A DNA stretch of 13,371 bases from Alphaproteobacteria bacterium. GTDB taxonomy: Bacteria; Pseudomonadota; Alphaproteobacteria; Rhodobacterales; Rhodobacteraceae. Shown here piece by piece: positions 1-6,067 of the stretch. The notes below the pieces were generated by a model. That model had not been told where the DNA came from, ran no database searches, and saw nothing but the letters and a program-made list of their open reading frames with translations. The stretch is taken from NCBI GenBank assembly GCA_030425945.1, contig JAUHZL010000034.1, forward strand, positions 1-13,371, read 5' to 3'. Numbering within the stretch: the first letter of the stretch is position 1; each line of letters begins with the position of its first letter. Position numbers and translations under genes: made by a program.

Positions 1-65
1 GGCTGTAGGTTTTCACCCATGCGTGCGTCCGTAACTACTGCGGATTTCAGTGTAGCATCTTGAAT

Positions 66-791
66 CTAAAGCGCTTTCAGGCGCACGCAACCTTTCCCGC
101 CGTTTTGGACGAATAAGGCGGGTTCATTGCGAGTTGGCGTAAGGCCATGGGCAACTGCAAAAGCTATTGCTGAGACTCGTATGCGATCACTATCGTTGGT
201 CTTCTTTGGCCTCCCGCGACCCTTTGGGGGGATAGGTGGCTTGGGTGCAATCAAGTGATCAATGATGAACTCGCTCAGTTCCTGCGAGAGCGCTTCACCT
301 CGGGCGAGCTTGATTGCTGCCCCAAAGAGAAGGGTATTGTAGGCGAATACGCTGTCGCTCCTTCGTTCGAGGAGTTCCGCCTCATTGGTGCTGAGTTCAA
401 AGTCTACCAGTCGTTGAATGTCGTGCAGCACGTCCGGGTTGTCCGCGTATAGTGCGATGGGGTCGAACCGTTGGTCTGAGGCATCTTCCAGCCCAGCGCC
501 CACCTCGTTGCCAAAGGCCATCGCTATCTGGATCTTGCGAGCCTCGTGCAGGTACTCCACCAGCCGTGCGACGATCTCCTTGAAGGGCAGGCCCTGCGGC
601 TTGGGTCCCGTGGGGCTGTAGCGCTCCTGACGATCTCTCAGGCGCTGCGCAAGCTGGTGTGACCTCTGATCCATGGCTTCCCCTTCGTGCGCGCGTCCTG
701 CGTCTGTCAGCGACAGGGCCAACATGGTGAACGAGTCGCTGGGAGTCACGCGCCGCTGTAGGTACCCCCTGTGGTACTCAAGCGCGCGCAC
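66..791 (-). CDS. Hypothetical protein of a possible genomic island
   Basis: I do not recognise this 241-residue protein. It is mostly helical and charged, with no signal peptide or membrane segment. Near residues 190-197 it has a basic GRGRPKK stretch that resembles an AT-hook, followed by a segment with the short motif PTRNE. The first codon used here is GTG at 791, four codons after an in-frame TAG, and it has no Shine-Dalgarno sequence. ATG at 674 is a serious alternative because GAAGGGG lies five bases before it, giving 202 residues. I kept the longer form because third-position G/C stays high (about 31 of 39 codons) between the two starts. The gene reads away from the 3' end of tRNA-Ser, in lower-GC DNA. 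The N-terminal part faintly recalls tyrosine recombinase N-terminal domains (YLQRR followed by a TPSD), but no catalytic domain follows. The C-terminus may be cut by a frameshift (see findings). Function unknown; acquired origin is inference. Confidence 0.55.
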   Translation of the reverse strand: MRALEYHRGYLQRRVTPSDSFTMLALSLTDAGRAHEGEAMDQRSHQLAQRLRDRQERYSPTGPKPQGLPFKEIVARLVEYLHEARKIQIAMAFGNEVGAGLEDASDQRFDPIALYADNPDVLHDIQRLVDFELSTNEAELLERRSDSVFAYNTLLFGAAIKLARGEALSQELSEFIIDHLIAPKPPIPPKGRGRPKKTNDSDRIRVSAIAFAVAHGLTPTRNEPALFVQNGGKGCVRLKAL

Positions 792-867
792 GGATAGGGA
801 CTAATATGGGGACAGGTTACGGAGGCTTCCCGTAAGCCATTGAAAAAATTGATATCTGTAAAAGTCA

Positions 868-957
868 TGGCGGAGAGACAGGGATTCGAACCCTGGGTGG
901 AGTCACCCCCACAACGGTTTTCGAGACCGCCCCGTTCGACCACTCCGGCACCTCTCC
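868..957 (-). tRNA. tRNA-Ser (anticodon CGA)
   Basis: Read on the minus strand, the 90 bases fold as a class II tRNA. The acceptor stem GGAGAGG pairs with TCTCTCC, closing with one G-U. The discriminator base is G73, as usual for serine, and the CCA end is encoded at 870-868. The anticodon stem GCGGT/ACCGT encloses the loop CTCGAAA, giving anticodon CGA, which reads UCG. A long variable arm and the T-arm motif GGTTCGAATCC are present, both typical of tRNA-Ser. In a high-GC genome UCG is a heavily used serine codon. The base after CCA begins lower-GC DNA carrying an unrecognised gene, so the 3' end of this tRNA is a plausible integration site. Confidence 0.97.
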
Positions 958-975
958 GCGTGAAGTGGTGGAGGG

Positions 976-1004
976 CGTGTAGCCAATCGCCGGGAGGGGC
1001 GCAA
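976..1004 (-). promoter_or_regulatory. Candidate promoter of tRNA-Ser
   Basis: On the minus strand a TTGCGC hexamer (1004-999) and a TACACG hexamer (981-976) are separated by 17 bases. Initiation about seven bases on would leave a 5' leader of roughly a dozen bases before the tRNA at 957. The spacing is ideal but both hexamers are only partial matches to the sigma-70 consensus. Confidence 0.4.
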
Positions 1005-1095
1005 GAGGCGTTCGGGCGGTTTTCCGGGGCCTGCCCTTGGAAAGTTGTCGGCGAGGCACTACCCCTTGGTGCAGACGCCCGACCGGAGGTCCGAC

Positions 1096-1908
1096 ATGCG
1101 CGCGATCCTGCTCTCTCTCGCTCTCTCTCTTGCCGTGCCCGTCGCGGCGCAGGCCGATCCGGCGCGGATCGACCGACTGGTCGAGGTGACGCGGCTCGAC
1201 GAGATCCTCGGCGTGATGGAGCAGGAGGGTCTCGCCTATGCCGACACGCTGGAGCGCGACCTCTTTCCCGGCAAGGGCGGGGCGGGCTGGGAGCTCGAAG
1301 CGGCGCAGATCCATGACCGCGACGCCTCCGAACGGCAGATGCGCGAGGCCTTCGCCGCCGGGCTGGCCGGGCCGGAGCTTGACCCGGTGCTGGACTTCTT
1401 CGCCTCGCCGCTCGGCCAGAAGATCACCGGCGCCGAACTGAGCGCCCGCGAGGCGATGCTGGACGAGGCCGTGGACGAAGCCGCCCGCGAGGCGGTCGCC
1501 GACCTCGACCCGGACCGCGAGCGCCTGCTGCGCCGTTTCATCTCGGTCAATGACCTGATCGAGTCGAACGTGGTGGGCGGGCTCAACTCGAACTACGCCT
1601 TCTACCGGGGTCTCGTGGACGGCGGCGCGTTCTCCTACGACCTCGGCGAAAGCGAGATGCTGGCCGAGGTCTGGAGCCAGGAGCCGGACCTGCGCAGCGA
1701 CACCGAGGAATGGCTGCTGTCCTATCTCGGGCTGGCCTACTCGGTGCTGTCGGACGAGGAACTGGCGCGCTACGTCGAGGTGTCCGAGTCGGACGCGGGC
1801 GCCGCGTTCAACCGCGCGCTCTTCGGGGCGTTCGACCAGCTCTTCAACGACATCTCGTACCGTCTCGGCCTCGCGGCGGCGCGCTACATGTCGGGCGAGG
1901 ACGCCTGA
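1096..1908 (+). CDS. Secreted DUF2059-type protein
   Basis: This 270-residue protein has a typical Sec signal peptide. A basic start is followed by a leucine/alanine core, and the predicted cleavage is after AQA at residue 20. The mature part is acidic and helical and is therefore expected in the periplasm. Residues 96-110 contain LDFFASPLGQK, which matches the FYxSPxGxK type of motif that marks the DUF2059 family. A weaker second copy of the same pattern lies at about residues 222-245 (YVEVSESDAGAAFN), so the protein may hold two related halves. The start at 1096 is set by GGAGGT at 1085-1090, five bases upstream; an earlier ATG at 1045 would put 17 unlikely residues before the signal peptide. 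DUF2059 has no established biochemical function that I know of. It sits alone between tRNA-Ser and the rplU operon. The codons of the signal peptide contain a CT dinucleotide run at 1111-1130. Confidence 0.78.
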   Translation: MRAILLSLALSLAVPVAAQADPARIDRLVEVTRLDEILGVMEQEGLAYADTLERDLFPGKGGAGWELEAAQIHDRDASERQMREAFAAGLAGPELDPVLDFFASPLGQKITGAELSAREAMLDEAVDEAAREAVADLDPDRERLLRRFISVNDLIESNVVGGLNSNYAFYRGLVDGGAFSYDLGESEMLAEVWSQEPDLRSDTEEWLLSYLGLAYSVLSDEELARYVEVSESDAGAAFNRALFGAFDQLFNDISYRLGLAAARYMSGEDA

Positions 1909-1927
1909 CGACCGGTCCCGGGGCCGC

Positions 1928-1956
1928 TTGACAGCGCGGGCGGGCTCGGTCATACG
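1928..1956 (+). promoter_or_regulatory. Sigma-70 type promoter of rplU-rpmA
   Basis: A perfect TTGACA at 1928-1933 is followed by a 17-base spacer and CATACG at 1951-1956, which keeps the central ATA of the -10 consensus. Transcription would begin near 1963, leaving a leader of about 138 bases before rplU. It is the best-matching promoter I see in the window. The predicted start lies right at the hairpin recorded at 1964-1998, which is odd. Confidence 0.55.
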
Positions 1957-1963
1957 ACGCCCA

Positions 1964-1998
1964 CCGCGCGGGGCGATGTCTCGCTGCGGCTTTTTTTG
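1964..1998 (+). terminator. Intrinsic terminator or attenuator in the rplU leader
   Basis: CCGCGCG at 1964-1970 pairs with CGCTGCGG at 1982-1989, with one bulged T, and G-C/G-U pairs can extend the stem inward. The stem is followed by C and seven T residues at 1991-1997. This is the form of a Rho-independent terminator. It could simply end the DUF2059 transcript. However, it lies downstream of the TTGACA promoter, so every rplU transcript from that promoter would have to pass it. Confidence 0.6.
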
Positions 1999-2100
1999 TC
2001 ATAACGCTTCCCAAGGGGGAGGCGCGCAGTCCGAGGTGCCGCATGGCGCAAACGCCCGGAAACGGGGACCACAGGGCGCGGCGATAAGAAGGAAGACACC

Positions 2101-2751
2101 ATGTTCGCGGTCCTCAAGACCGGCGGCAAGCAGTACAAGGTCCAGTCCGGCGACGTCCTGTCGATCGAGAAACTGGCCGCTGATGCCGGCGAAACCGTTC
2201 AATTCAACGACGTGCTGATGATCGGCGGCGAGACCGCCATGGTCGGCAGCCCGCTCGTGGCCGGCGCAGCCGTGCAGGCCGAAGTCCTCGACCAGATCAA
2301 GGGTCCGAAGACGATCAACTTCAAGCGTCGTCGCCGGAAGCATTCGTCGAAGCGCACCAAGGGTCACCGTCAGCAGCTGACCGTGGTCAAGATCACCGAC
2401 ATCCTCGCCTCGGGCGCGGACGCGACCGGTGTGAAGGCCGCCATGGGCGCGGCATCGGCCCCGAAGGCCGAGGTTGCCGCTGCACCCGCGCCGAAGGCCG
2501 CTCCGAAGAAGGCCGCTCCGAAGAAGGCCGCCGCGGCTGCGGCACCGGCCGGCGCGGACGACCTGAAGAAACTGTCGGGCGTCGGCCCGGCTCTCGAGAA
2601 GAAGCTGCTGGCGGCGGGGGTCACCACCTTCGCGCAGATCGCGGCCTGGACCGAGGCGGAGATTGCCGAGTTCGACGAGAAACTGTCGTTCAAGGGCCGG
2701 ATCGAGCGTGAAGGCTGGGTCGAGCAGGCCAAGGAACTGGCCAAGGGCTAA
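2101..2751 (+). CDS. rplU: 50S ribosomal protein L21 with C-terminal helix-hairpin-helix extension
   Basis: Residues 1-102 are a complete L21, opening MFAVLKTGGKQYKV. The basic RNA-binding stretch TINFKRRRRKHSSKRTKGHR lies at about 71-90. L21 binds 23S rRNA in the large subunit and is normally about 103 residues. This protein has 216. The extra part is an alanine/lysine/proline-rich linker (about 113-152), then a small folded domain (153-216) starting DDLKKLSGVGPALEKKL. That sequence is a helix-hairpin-helix type motif, similar to the extension I know from alphaproteobacterial NuoE-like proteins. The linker includes an exact 15-base tandem repeat. The start at 2101 has AAGGAAG at 2089-2095. 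rpmA follows after 12 bases, so the two are co-transcribed. The L21 identity is certain; the role of the extension is unknown to me. Confidence 0.97.
   Translation: MFAVLKTGGKQYKVQSGDVLSIEKLAADAGETVQFNDVLMIGGETAMVGSPLVAGAAVQAEVLDQIKGPKTINFKRRRRKHSSKRTKGHRQQLTVVKITDILASGADATGVKAAMGAASAPKAEVAAAPAPKAAPKKAAPKKAAAAAAPAGADDLKKLSGVGPALEKKLLAAGVTTFAQIAAWTEAEIAEFDEKLSFKGRIEREGWVEQAKELAKG
2500..2529 (+). repeat. Exact 15-bp tandem repeat in the L21 linker
   Basis: The unit GCTCCGAAGAAGGCC occurs twice in a row (2500-2514 and 2515-2529) and is preceded by a shortened copy, CCGAAGGCC, at 2491-2499. It encodes the APKKA repeats of the linker between L21 and its C-terminal domain. The length is a multiple of three, so gain or loss of a unit keeps the frame. 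Confidence 0.9.
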
Positions 2752-2763
2752 GGAGAAAGACAG

Positions 2764-3033
2764 ATGGCACACAAGAAAGCAGGCGGTTCGTCCCGCAACG
2801 GCCGCGACTCGGCCGGCCAGCGCCTTGGCGTGAAGAAGTTCGGCGGCGAGGCCGTGATCCCCGGCAACATCATCCTGCGTCAGCGCGGCACCAAGTGGTG
2901 GCCGGGCGAGAACGTGGGGATCGGCAAGGATCACACCCTGTTCGCGACCGCCGAGGGCGCCGTGACCTTCCGCAAGGGGTTCAAGGGCCGTACCTTCGTG
3001 TCCGTACTGCCGGTGGCCGACGCCGCCGAGTAG
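2764..3033 (+). CDS. rpmA: 50S ribosomal protein L27
   Basis: The 89-residue protein is a standard-length L27. Its N-terminus MAHKKAGGSSRNGRDS is characteristic; this flexible tail reaches toward the peptidyl transferase centre in known ribosomes. The GQRLGVKKFGGE and IILRQRGTK blocks also fit the family. The start is supported by AGGAGA at 2751-2756, which overlaps the rplU stop codon (TAA at 2749-2751), so translation of the two is closely linked. It is the last gene before a strong terminator. The pair rplU-rpmA is conserved across bacteria, usually upstream of obgE as here. Confidence 0.99.
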   Translation: MAHKKAGGSSRNGRDSAGQRLGVKKFGGEAVIPGNIILRQRGTKWWPGENVGIGKDHTLFATAEGAVTFRKGFKGRTFVSVLPVADAAE

Positions 3034-3063
3034 GCCCGTCCGTTTCAGGCGCAATGCCTAGGG

Positions 3064-3096
3064 AGGACCGGCCGCAGGGCCGGTCCTTTCGCTTTT
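3064..3096 (+). terminator. Rho-independent terminator after rpmA
   Basis: AGGACCGGCC (3064-3073) pairs perfectly over ten bases with GGCCGGTCCT (3078-3087) around a GCAG loop. It is followed by the T-rich stretch TTTCGCTTTT up to 3096. It separates the rplU-rpmA unit from the GNAT gene and obgE downstream. Confidence 0.92.
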
Positions 3097-3244
3097 CGGC
3101 CCCGCATTTCGGCCCCCGTGCCGCACGCGGGGCCGGGCCGTCATCAATCCGGCACCTGTCCGGGGTAGCTTGCGCGGGCCGACCGCGCGCCCCACATCGG
3201 ACGGGTCGGCCACCAGGCCCTGACGTCTTTGGGAGGAGACCGCC

Positions 3245-3808
3245 ATGACCCTGCACGCCACCGCGCCGCGTCCCGTCGCCCCGGCCACCGCGCCCGTGCC
3301 CGTGATCGAGGCGGCGCGCTTCGTCCTGCGCCCGCTCCGCCACTCCGACGCCGGGCTGATCCGGCTCTACACGTCGGATCGCCGGGTCGCCGAGATGACG
3401 ACGACGATCCCGCATCCGCTGCCGCCGGGCGCGACCGAGCAGTTCATCGCCCGCAGCCTCGCGCCGGAGCGGGACGAGGATGTCTGGGTCATGGATGGCT
3501 CGCACACCGGCCTGTCCGAGGTGCTGGGCCTGATCGGGCTGAAGAAGATGGACCGCAACCAGTCCGAGATCGGCTACTGGGTGGCGCCCGCGTTCTGGAA
3601 CACCGGCTTTGCCTCCGAGGCGGTCGAGACCCTCGTCGCGGCGAACCCGTTCGGCAATGCCACGATCTTCGGCGCCGTCTTCCAGGACAATCCGGCCTCG
3701 GCCCGGGTGCTAACCAACGCGGGCTTCGAGTATCTCGGCGACGCCGAGGCCTTCTCGGTCGCCCGCACCGCCAAGGTTCCGACCTGGACCTATCTGAAAC
3801 GCTACTGA
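3245..3808 (+). CDS. GNAT-family N-acetyltransferase (RimJ/RimL-like)
   Basis: This 187-residue protein belongs to the Acetyltransf_3 branch of the GNAT fold. It has the early FVLRPLRHSDA strand-helix (26-36) and the central IGYWVAPAFWNTGFASEA block (109-126), which lines the acetyl-CoA pocket. The late DNPASARVLTNAGFEYLG block (149-166) completes the pattern. The family acetylates protein N-termini (RimJ, RimL) or small amines; the substrate here cannot be read from the sequence. The first 20 residues are alanine/proline-rich and lie outside the domain. The start at 3245 has GGAGG at 3232-3236. It lies between the rpmA terminator and obgE, a position I recall as common in Rhodobacterales, which makes a ribosomal protein substrate attractive but unproven. 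Confidence 0.87.
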   Translation: MTLHATAPRPVAPATAPVPVIEAARFVLRPLRHSDAGLIRLYTSDRRVAEMTTTIPHPLPPGATEQFIARSLAPERDEDVWVMDGSHTGLSEVLGLIGLKKMDRNQSEIGYWVAPAFWNTGFASEAVETLVAANPFGNATIFGAVFQDNPASARVLTNAGFEYLGDAEAFSVARTAKVPTWTYLKRY

Positions 3809-3828
3809 GCCCGCGCGCGGCTGACGCC

Positions 3829-3857
3829 TTGAGCGGACGCGCGCGCGGCGTTACACC
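3829..3857 (+). promoter_or_regulatory. Candidate promoter of obgE-proB-proA
   Basis: TTGAGC at 3829-3834 and TACACC at 3852-3857 are 17 bases apart, 34 bases before obgE. The -10 resembles that proposed for tRNA-Ser (TACACG). A six-pair hairpin (GCGGCG 3845-3850 with CGCCGC 3857-3862) overlaps the -10. It has no T-tract, so it is not a terminator. Confidence 0.3.
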
Positions 3858-3890
3858 GCCGCACGATCACGCCCGGAAAGGCCACGCCCG

Positions 3891-4928
3891 ATGAAATTCC
3901 TCGATCTCTGCAAGGTCTACGTCCGCTCCGGCGGCGGAGGCTCGGGCGCCGTCAGTTTCCGGCGCGAGAAGTTCATCGAGTTCGGCGGCCCCGACGGCGG
4001 CGACGGCGGGCGCGGCGGCGATGTCTGGGCGGAAGCCGTCGACGGCCTGAACACGCTGATCGACTTCCGCTACCAGCAGCACTTCTTCGCCCGCTCGGGC
4101 CAGCCCGGCATGGGCCGCCAGCGCACCGGCAAGAACGGCGAGGACATCGTCCTGAAGGTGCCGGTCGGCACCGAGATCCTCGACGAGGACCAGGAAACCG
4201 TGATCGCCGACCTGACCGAGCTGGGGCAGCGCGTGCTGCTCGCCAAGGGCGGCAACGGCGGCTGGGGCAACCTGCGCTTCAAGACCTCGACGAACCAAGG
4301 CCCGCGCCGCGCCAACCCCGGGCAGGAGGGCGTCGAGCGCACGCTCTGGCTGCGGCTGAAGCTGATCGCCGATGCCGGGCTTCTGGGGCTGCCCAACGCG
4401 GGCAAGTCCACCTTCCTCGCCGCGACCTCGAACGCGCGGCCGAAGATCGCGGATTATCCCTTCACGACGCTGCACCCGAACCTCGGGGTGGTCGGGATCG
4501 ACGGCTCGGAGTTCGTGGTGGCCGACATTCCCGGCCTGATCGAGGGGGCACACGAGGGGCGGGGCCTCGGCGACCAGTTCCTCGGGCATGTCGAGCGCTG
4601 CAAGGTCCTGTTGCACCTGATCGACGGCACCTCCGAGGACGTGGTCGAGGACTGGCGCACGATCCTGACCGAGCTCGAGGCCTATTCGCCCGAGCTGGCC
4701 GCGAAGCCCCGGGTCACCGCGCTGAACAAGATCGACGCGCTCGACGACGAGGAGCGGGCCGAGAAGATCGCGGCGCTCGAGGCCGCGACCGGCAAGCCCG
4801 TGCTCAGCATGTCGGGCGTCAGCCGCGAGGGGCTCGACGACGTGCTGCGCACCGTGCGGCGGCGGGTGCTCGGCGCGAAACAGGCCGAGGCGGCGCAGGC
4901 CGCCGACGATACGTCCTGGACGCCCTGA
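3891..4928 (+). CDS. obgE: Obg-family GTPase (CgtA)
   Basis: The 345-residue protein has the two core parts of Obg. Residues 1-158 form the glycine-rich Obg fold, with runs such as SGGGGSG and GGDGGRGGDV. The GTPase domain follows. Its P-loop is GLPNAGKST (166-174), switch I holds YPFTTLHPN, and the G3 motif is DIPGLIEGAHEGRGLG. G4 is NKID and the last motif is MSGVSREG. Obg proteins bind the 50S precursor and act in late large-subunit assembly and stress signalling. The C-terminal domain found in some longer Obg proteins (E. coli has about 390 residues) is absent; only a short tail ending DDTSWTP remains. The stop codon is one base before the proB start, so translation is probably coupled. 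The GNAT gene ends 82 bases upstream. Confidence 0.98.
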   Translation: MKFLDLCKVYVRSGGGGSGAVSFRREKFIEFGGPDGGDGGRGGDVWAEAVDGLNTLIDFRYQQHFFARSGQPGMGRQRTGKNGEDIVLKVPVGTEILDEDQETVIADLTELGQRVLLAKGGNGGWGNLRFKTSTNQGPRRANPGQEGVERTLWLRLKLIADAGLLGLPNAGKSTFLAATSNARPKIADYPFTTLHPNLGVVGIDGSEFVVADIPGLIEGAHEGRGLGDQFLGHVERCKVLLHLIDGTSEDVVEDWRTILTELEAYSPELAAKPRVTALNKIDALDDEERAEKIAALEAATGKPVLSMSGVSREGLDDVLRTVRRRVLGAKQAEAAQAADDTSWTP

Positions 4929-4929
4929 G

Positions 4930-6048
4930 ATGAGCGCCCCCGTCCTCGTCCGCCCGATGCTGACCGAGGTGCATCGGCTGGTGGTGAAGATCGGCTCGGC
5001 CCTGCTGGTGGAAGACGGGCATTTGCGCGCCGACTGGCTGGAGGGGCTGGCGCAGGACGTCGCGGACCTGCGCCGGGGCGGCATGGACGTCATCCTCGTC
5101 TCGTCGGGGTCCATCGCGCTTGGGCGCGGGCTCCTCGGCCTCGGGACCGGGGCGCTGACGCTGGAACAGTCGCAGGCCGCCGCCGCCGTGGGGCAGATCA
5201 GCCTTGCGCAGGCCTATGCGGCGGCGCTGGTGCCGCACGGGATCACCGCGGCGCAGGTGCTGGTGACTTTGGAAGACACTGCCGACCGCCGCCGCTACCT
5301 GAACGCCCGCGCCACGCTCGCAACGCTGCTCGGCCTCGGCGCGCTGCCGATCGTGAACGAGAACGACACGGTCGCCACCGACGAGATCCGCTACGGCGAC
5401 AACGACCGGCTGGCGGCGCAGATCGCGGCGCTGACCGGCGCGGATGGCTGCGTGCTGCTGTCGGACGTGGACGGGTTCTACTCCGGCAACCCGAAGAGCG
5501 ACCCGGACGCCCGCCGCTTCGAGGTGATCGACGCGATCACGCCCGAGATCGAGGCGATGGCGGGCGATGCCGGGTCCGGCCTGTCGAAGGGCGGGATGAA
5601 GACCAAGGTCATGGCCGCCCGCACCGCGACGCAGGCGGGCTGCGCGCTGGCGATTGCCGATGGCCGGGTGATGCGGCCGCTGAGCGCGCTCGCCGCCGGG
5701 GCGAACAGCACCTGGTTCCTGCCGCAGACCGACCCGCAGTCGGCCCGCAAGCACTGGATCGCCGCGATGAAGCCCAAGGGGCGGATCGTGGTCGATGCCG
5801 GGGCGGCGCGGGCGCTGGGGCAGGGCAAGTCGCTGCTGCCCGCGGGGATCACCGCGGTCGAAGGGCGCTTCGGGCGCGGCGAGCCGGTGACCATCGCCGG
5901 CGGCGACGGGGCGCTGGGGATCGGGCTGACGCGCTATACCTCGGACGAGGCGCGGCTGATCGCGGGCCATCACAGCGATGACATCGAGGGGCTTCTCGGC
6001 TATGCGGGCCGGGCGGTGGTGATCCACCGGGATGACATGGTGCTCTGA
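4930..6048 (+). CDS. proB: Glutamate 5-kinase
   Basis: This enzyme phosphorylates glutamate to glutamyl 5-phosphate, the first and normally feedback-regulated step of proline synthesis. The 372 residues match the two-domain bacterial form. An amino-acid-kinase domain has VVKIGSALL (18-26), LVSSGSIALG (56-65) and IVNENDTVATDEIRYGDND (141-159). LLSDVDGFYSGNP and GLSKGGMKTKV follow. A PUA domain begins near residue 283 with GRIVVDAGAARAL. The start at 4930 lies one base after the obgE stop and has no clear Shine-Dalgarno sequence, so initiation probably depends on ribosomes finishing obgE. ATG at 4957 is a possible shorter start but would remove only nine residues. proA follows after 19 bases. 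Confidence 0.98.
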   Translation: MSAPVLVRPMLTEVHRLVVKIGSALLVEDGHLRADWLEGLAQDVADLRRGGMDVILVSSGSIALGRGLLGLGTGALTLEQSQAAAAVGQISLAQAYAAALVPHGITAAQVLVTLEDTADRRRYLNARATLATLLGLGALPIVNENDTVATDEIRYGDNDRLAAQIAALTGADGCVLLSDVDGFYSGNPKSDPDARRFEVIDAITPEIEAMAGDAGSGLSKGGMKTKVMAARTATQAGCALAIADGRVMRPLSALAAGANSTWFLPQTDPQSARKHWIAAMKPKGRIVVDAGAARALGQGKSLLPAGITAVEGRFGRGEPVTIAGGDGALGIGLTRYTSDEARLIAGHHSDDIEGLLGYAGRAVVIHRDDMVL

Positions 6049-6067
6049 CGCGCCGAAGGGGGAAGAG

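Noticed and set aside
255..452. Small plus-strand frame of 65 codons opposite the left-edge gene
   Set aside because: No ribosome-binding site and no recognisable content; the opposite strand is the better coding candidate.
865..1953. Long minus-strand open frame of 362 codons across tRNA-Ser and the DUF2059 gene
   Set aside because: It runs through the tRNA, has a composition of arginine, glycine and proline typical of antisense frames in high-GC DNA, and opposes a gene with a clear ribosome-binding site and signal peptide.
3845..3862. Hairpin before obgE as a terminator of the GNAT gene
   Set aside because: Six G/C pairs but no T-tract; it overlaps the proposed -10 instead.
6032..6067. 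Longer proA start at 6032
   Set aside because: It lies within proB, adds residues not expected in the family, and the start at 6068 has a strong purine-rich ribosome-binding site.
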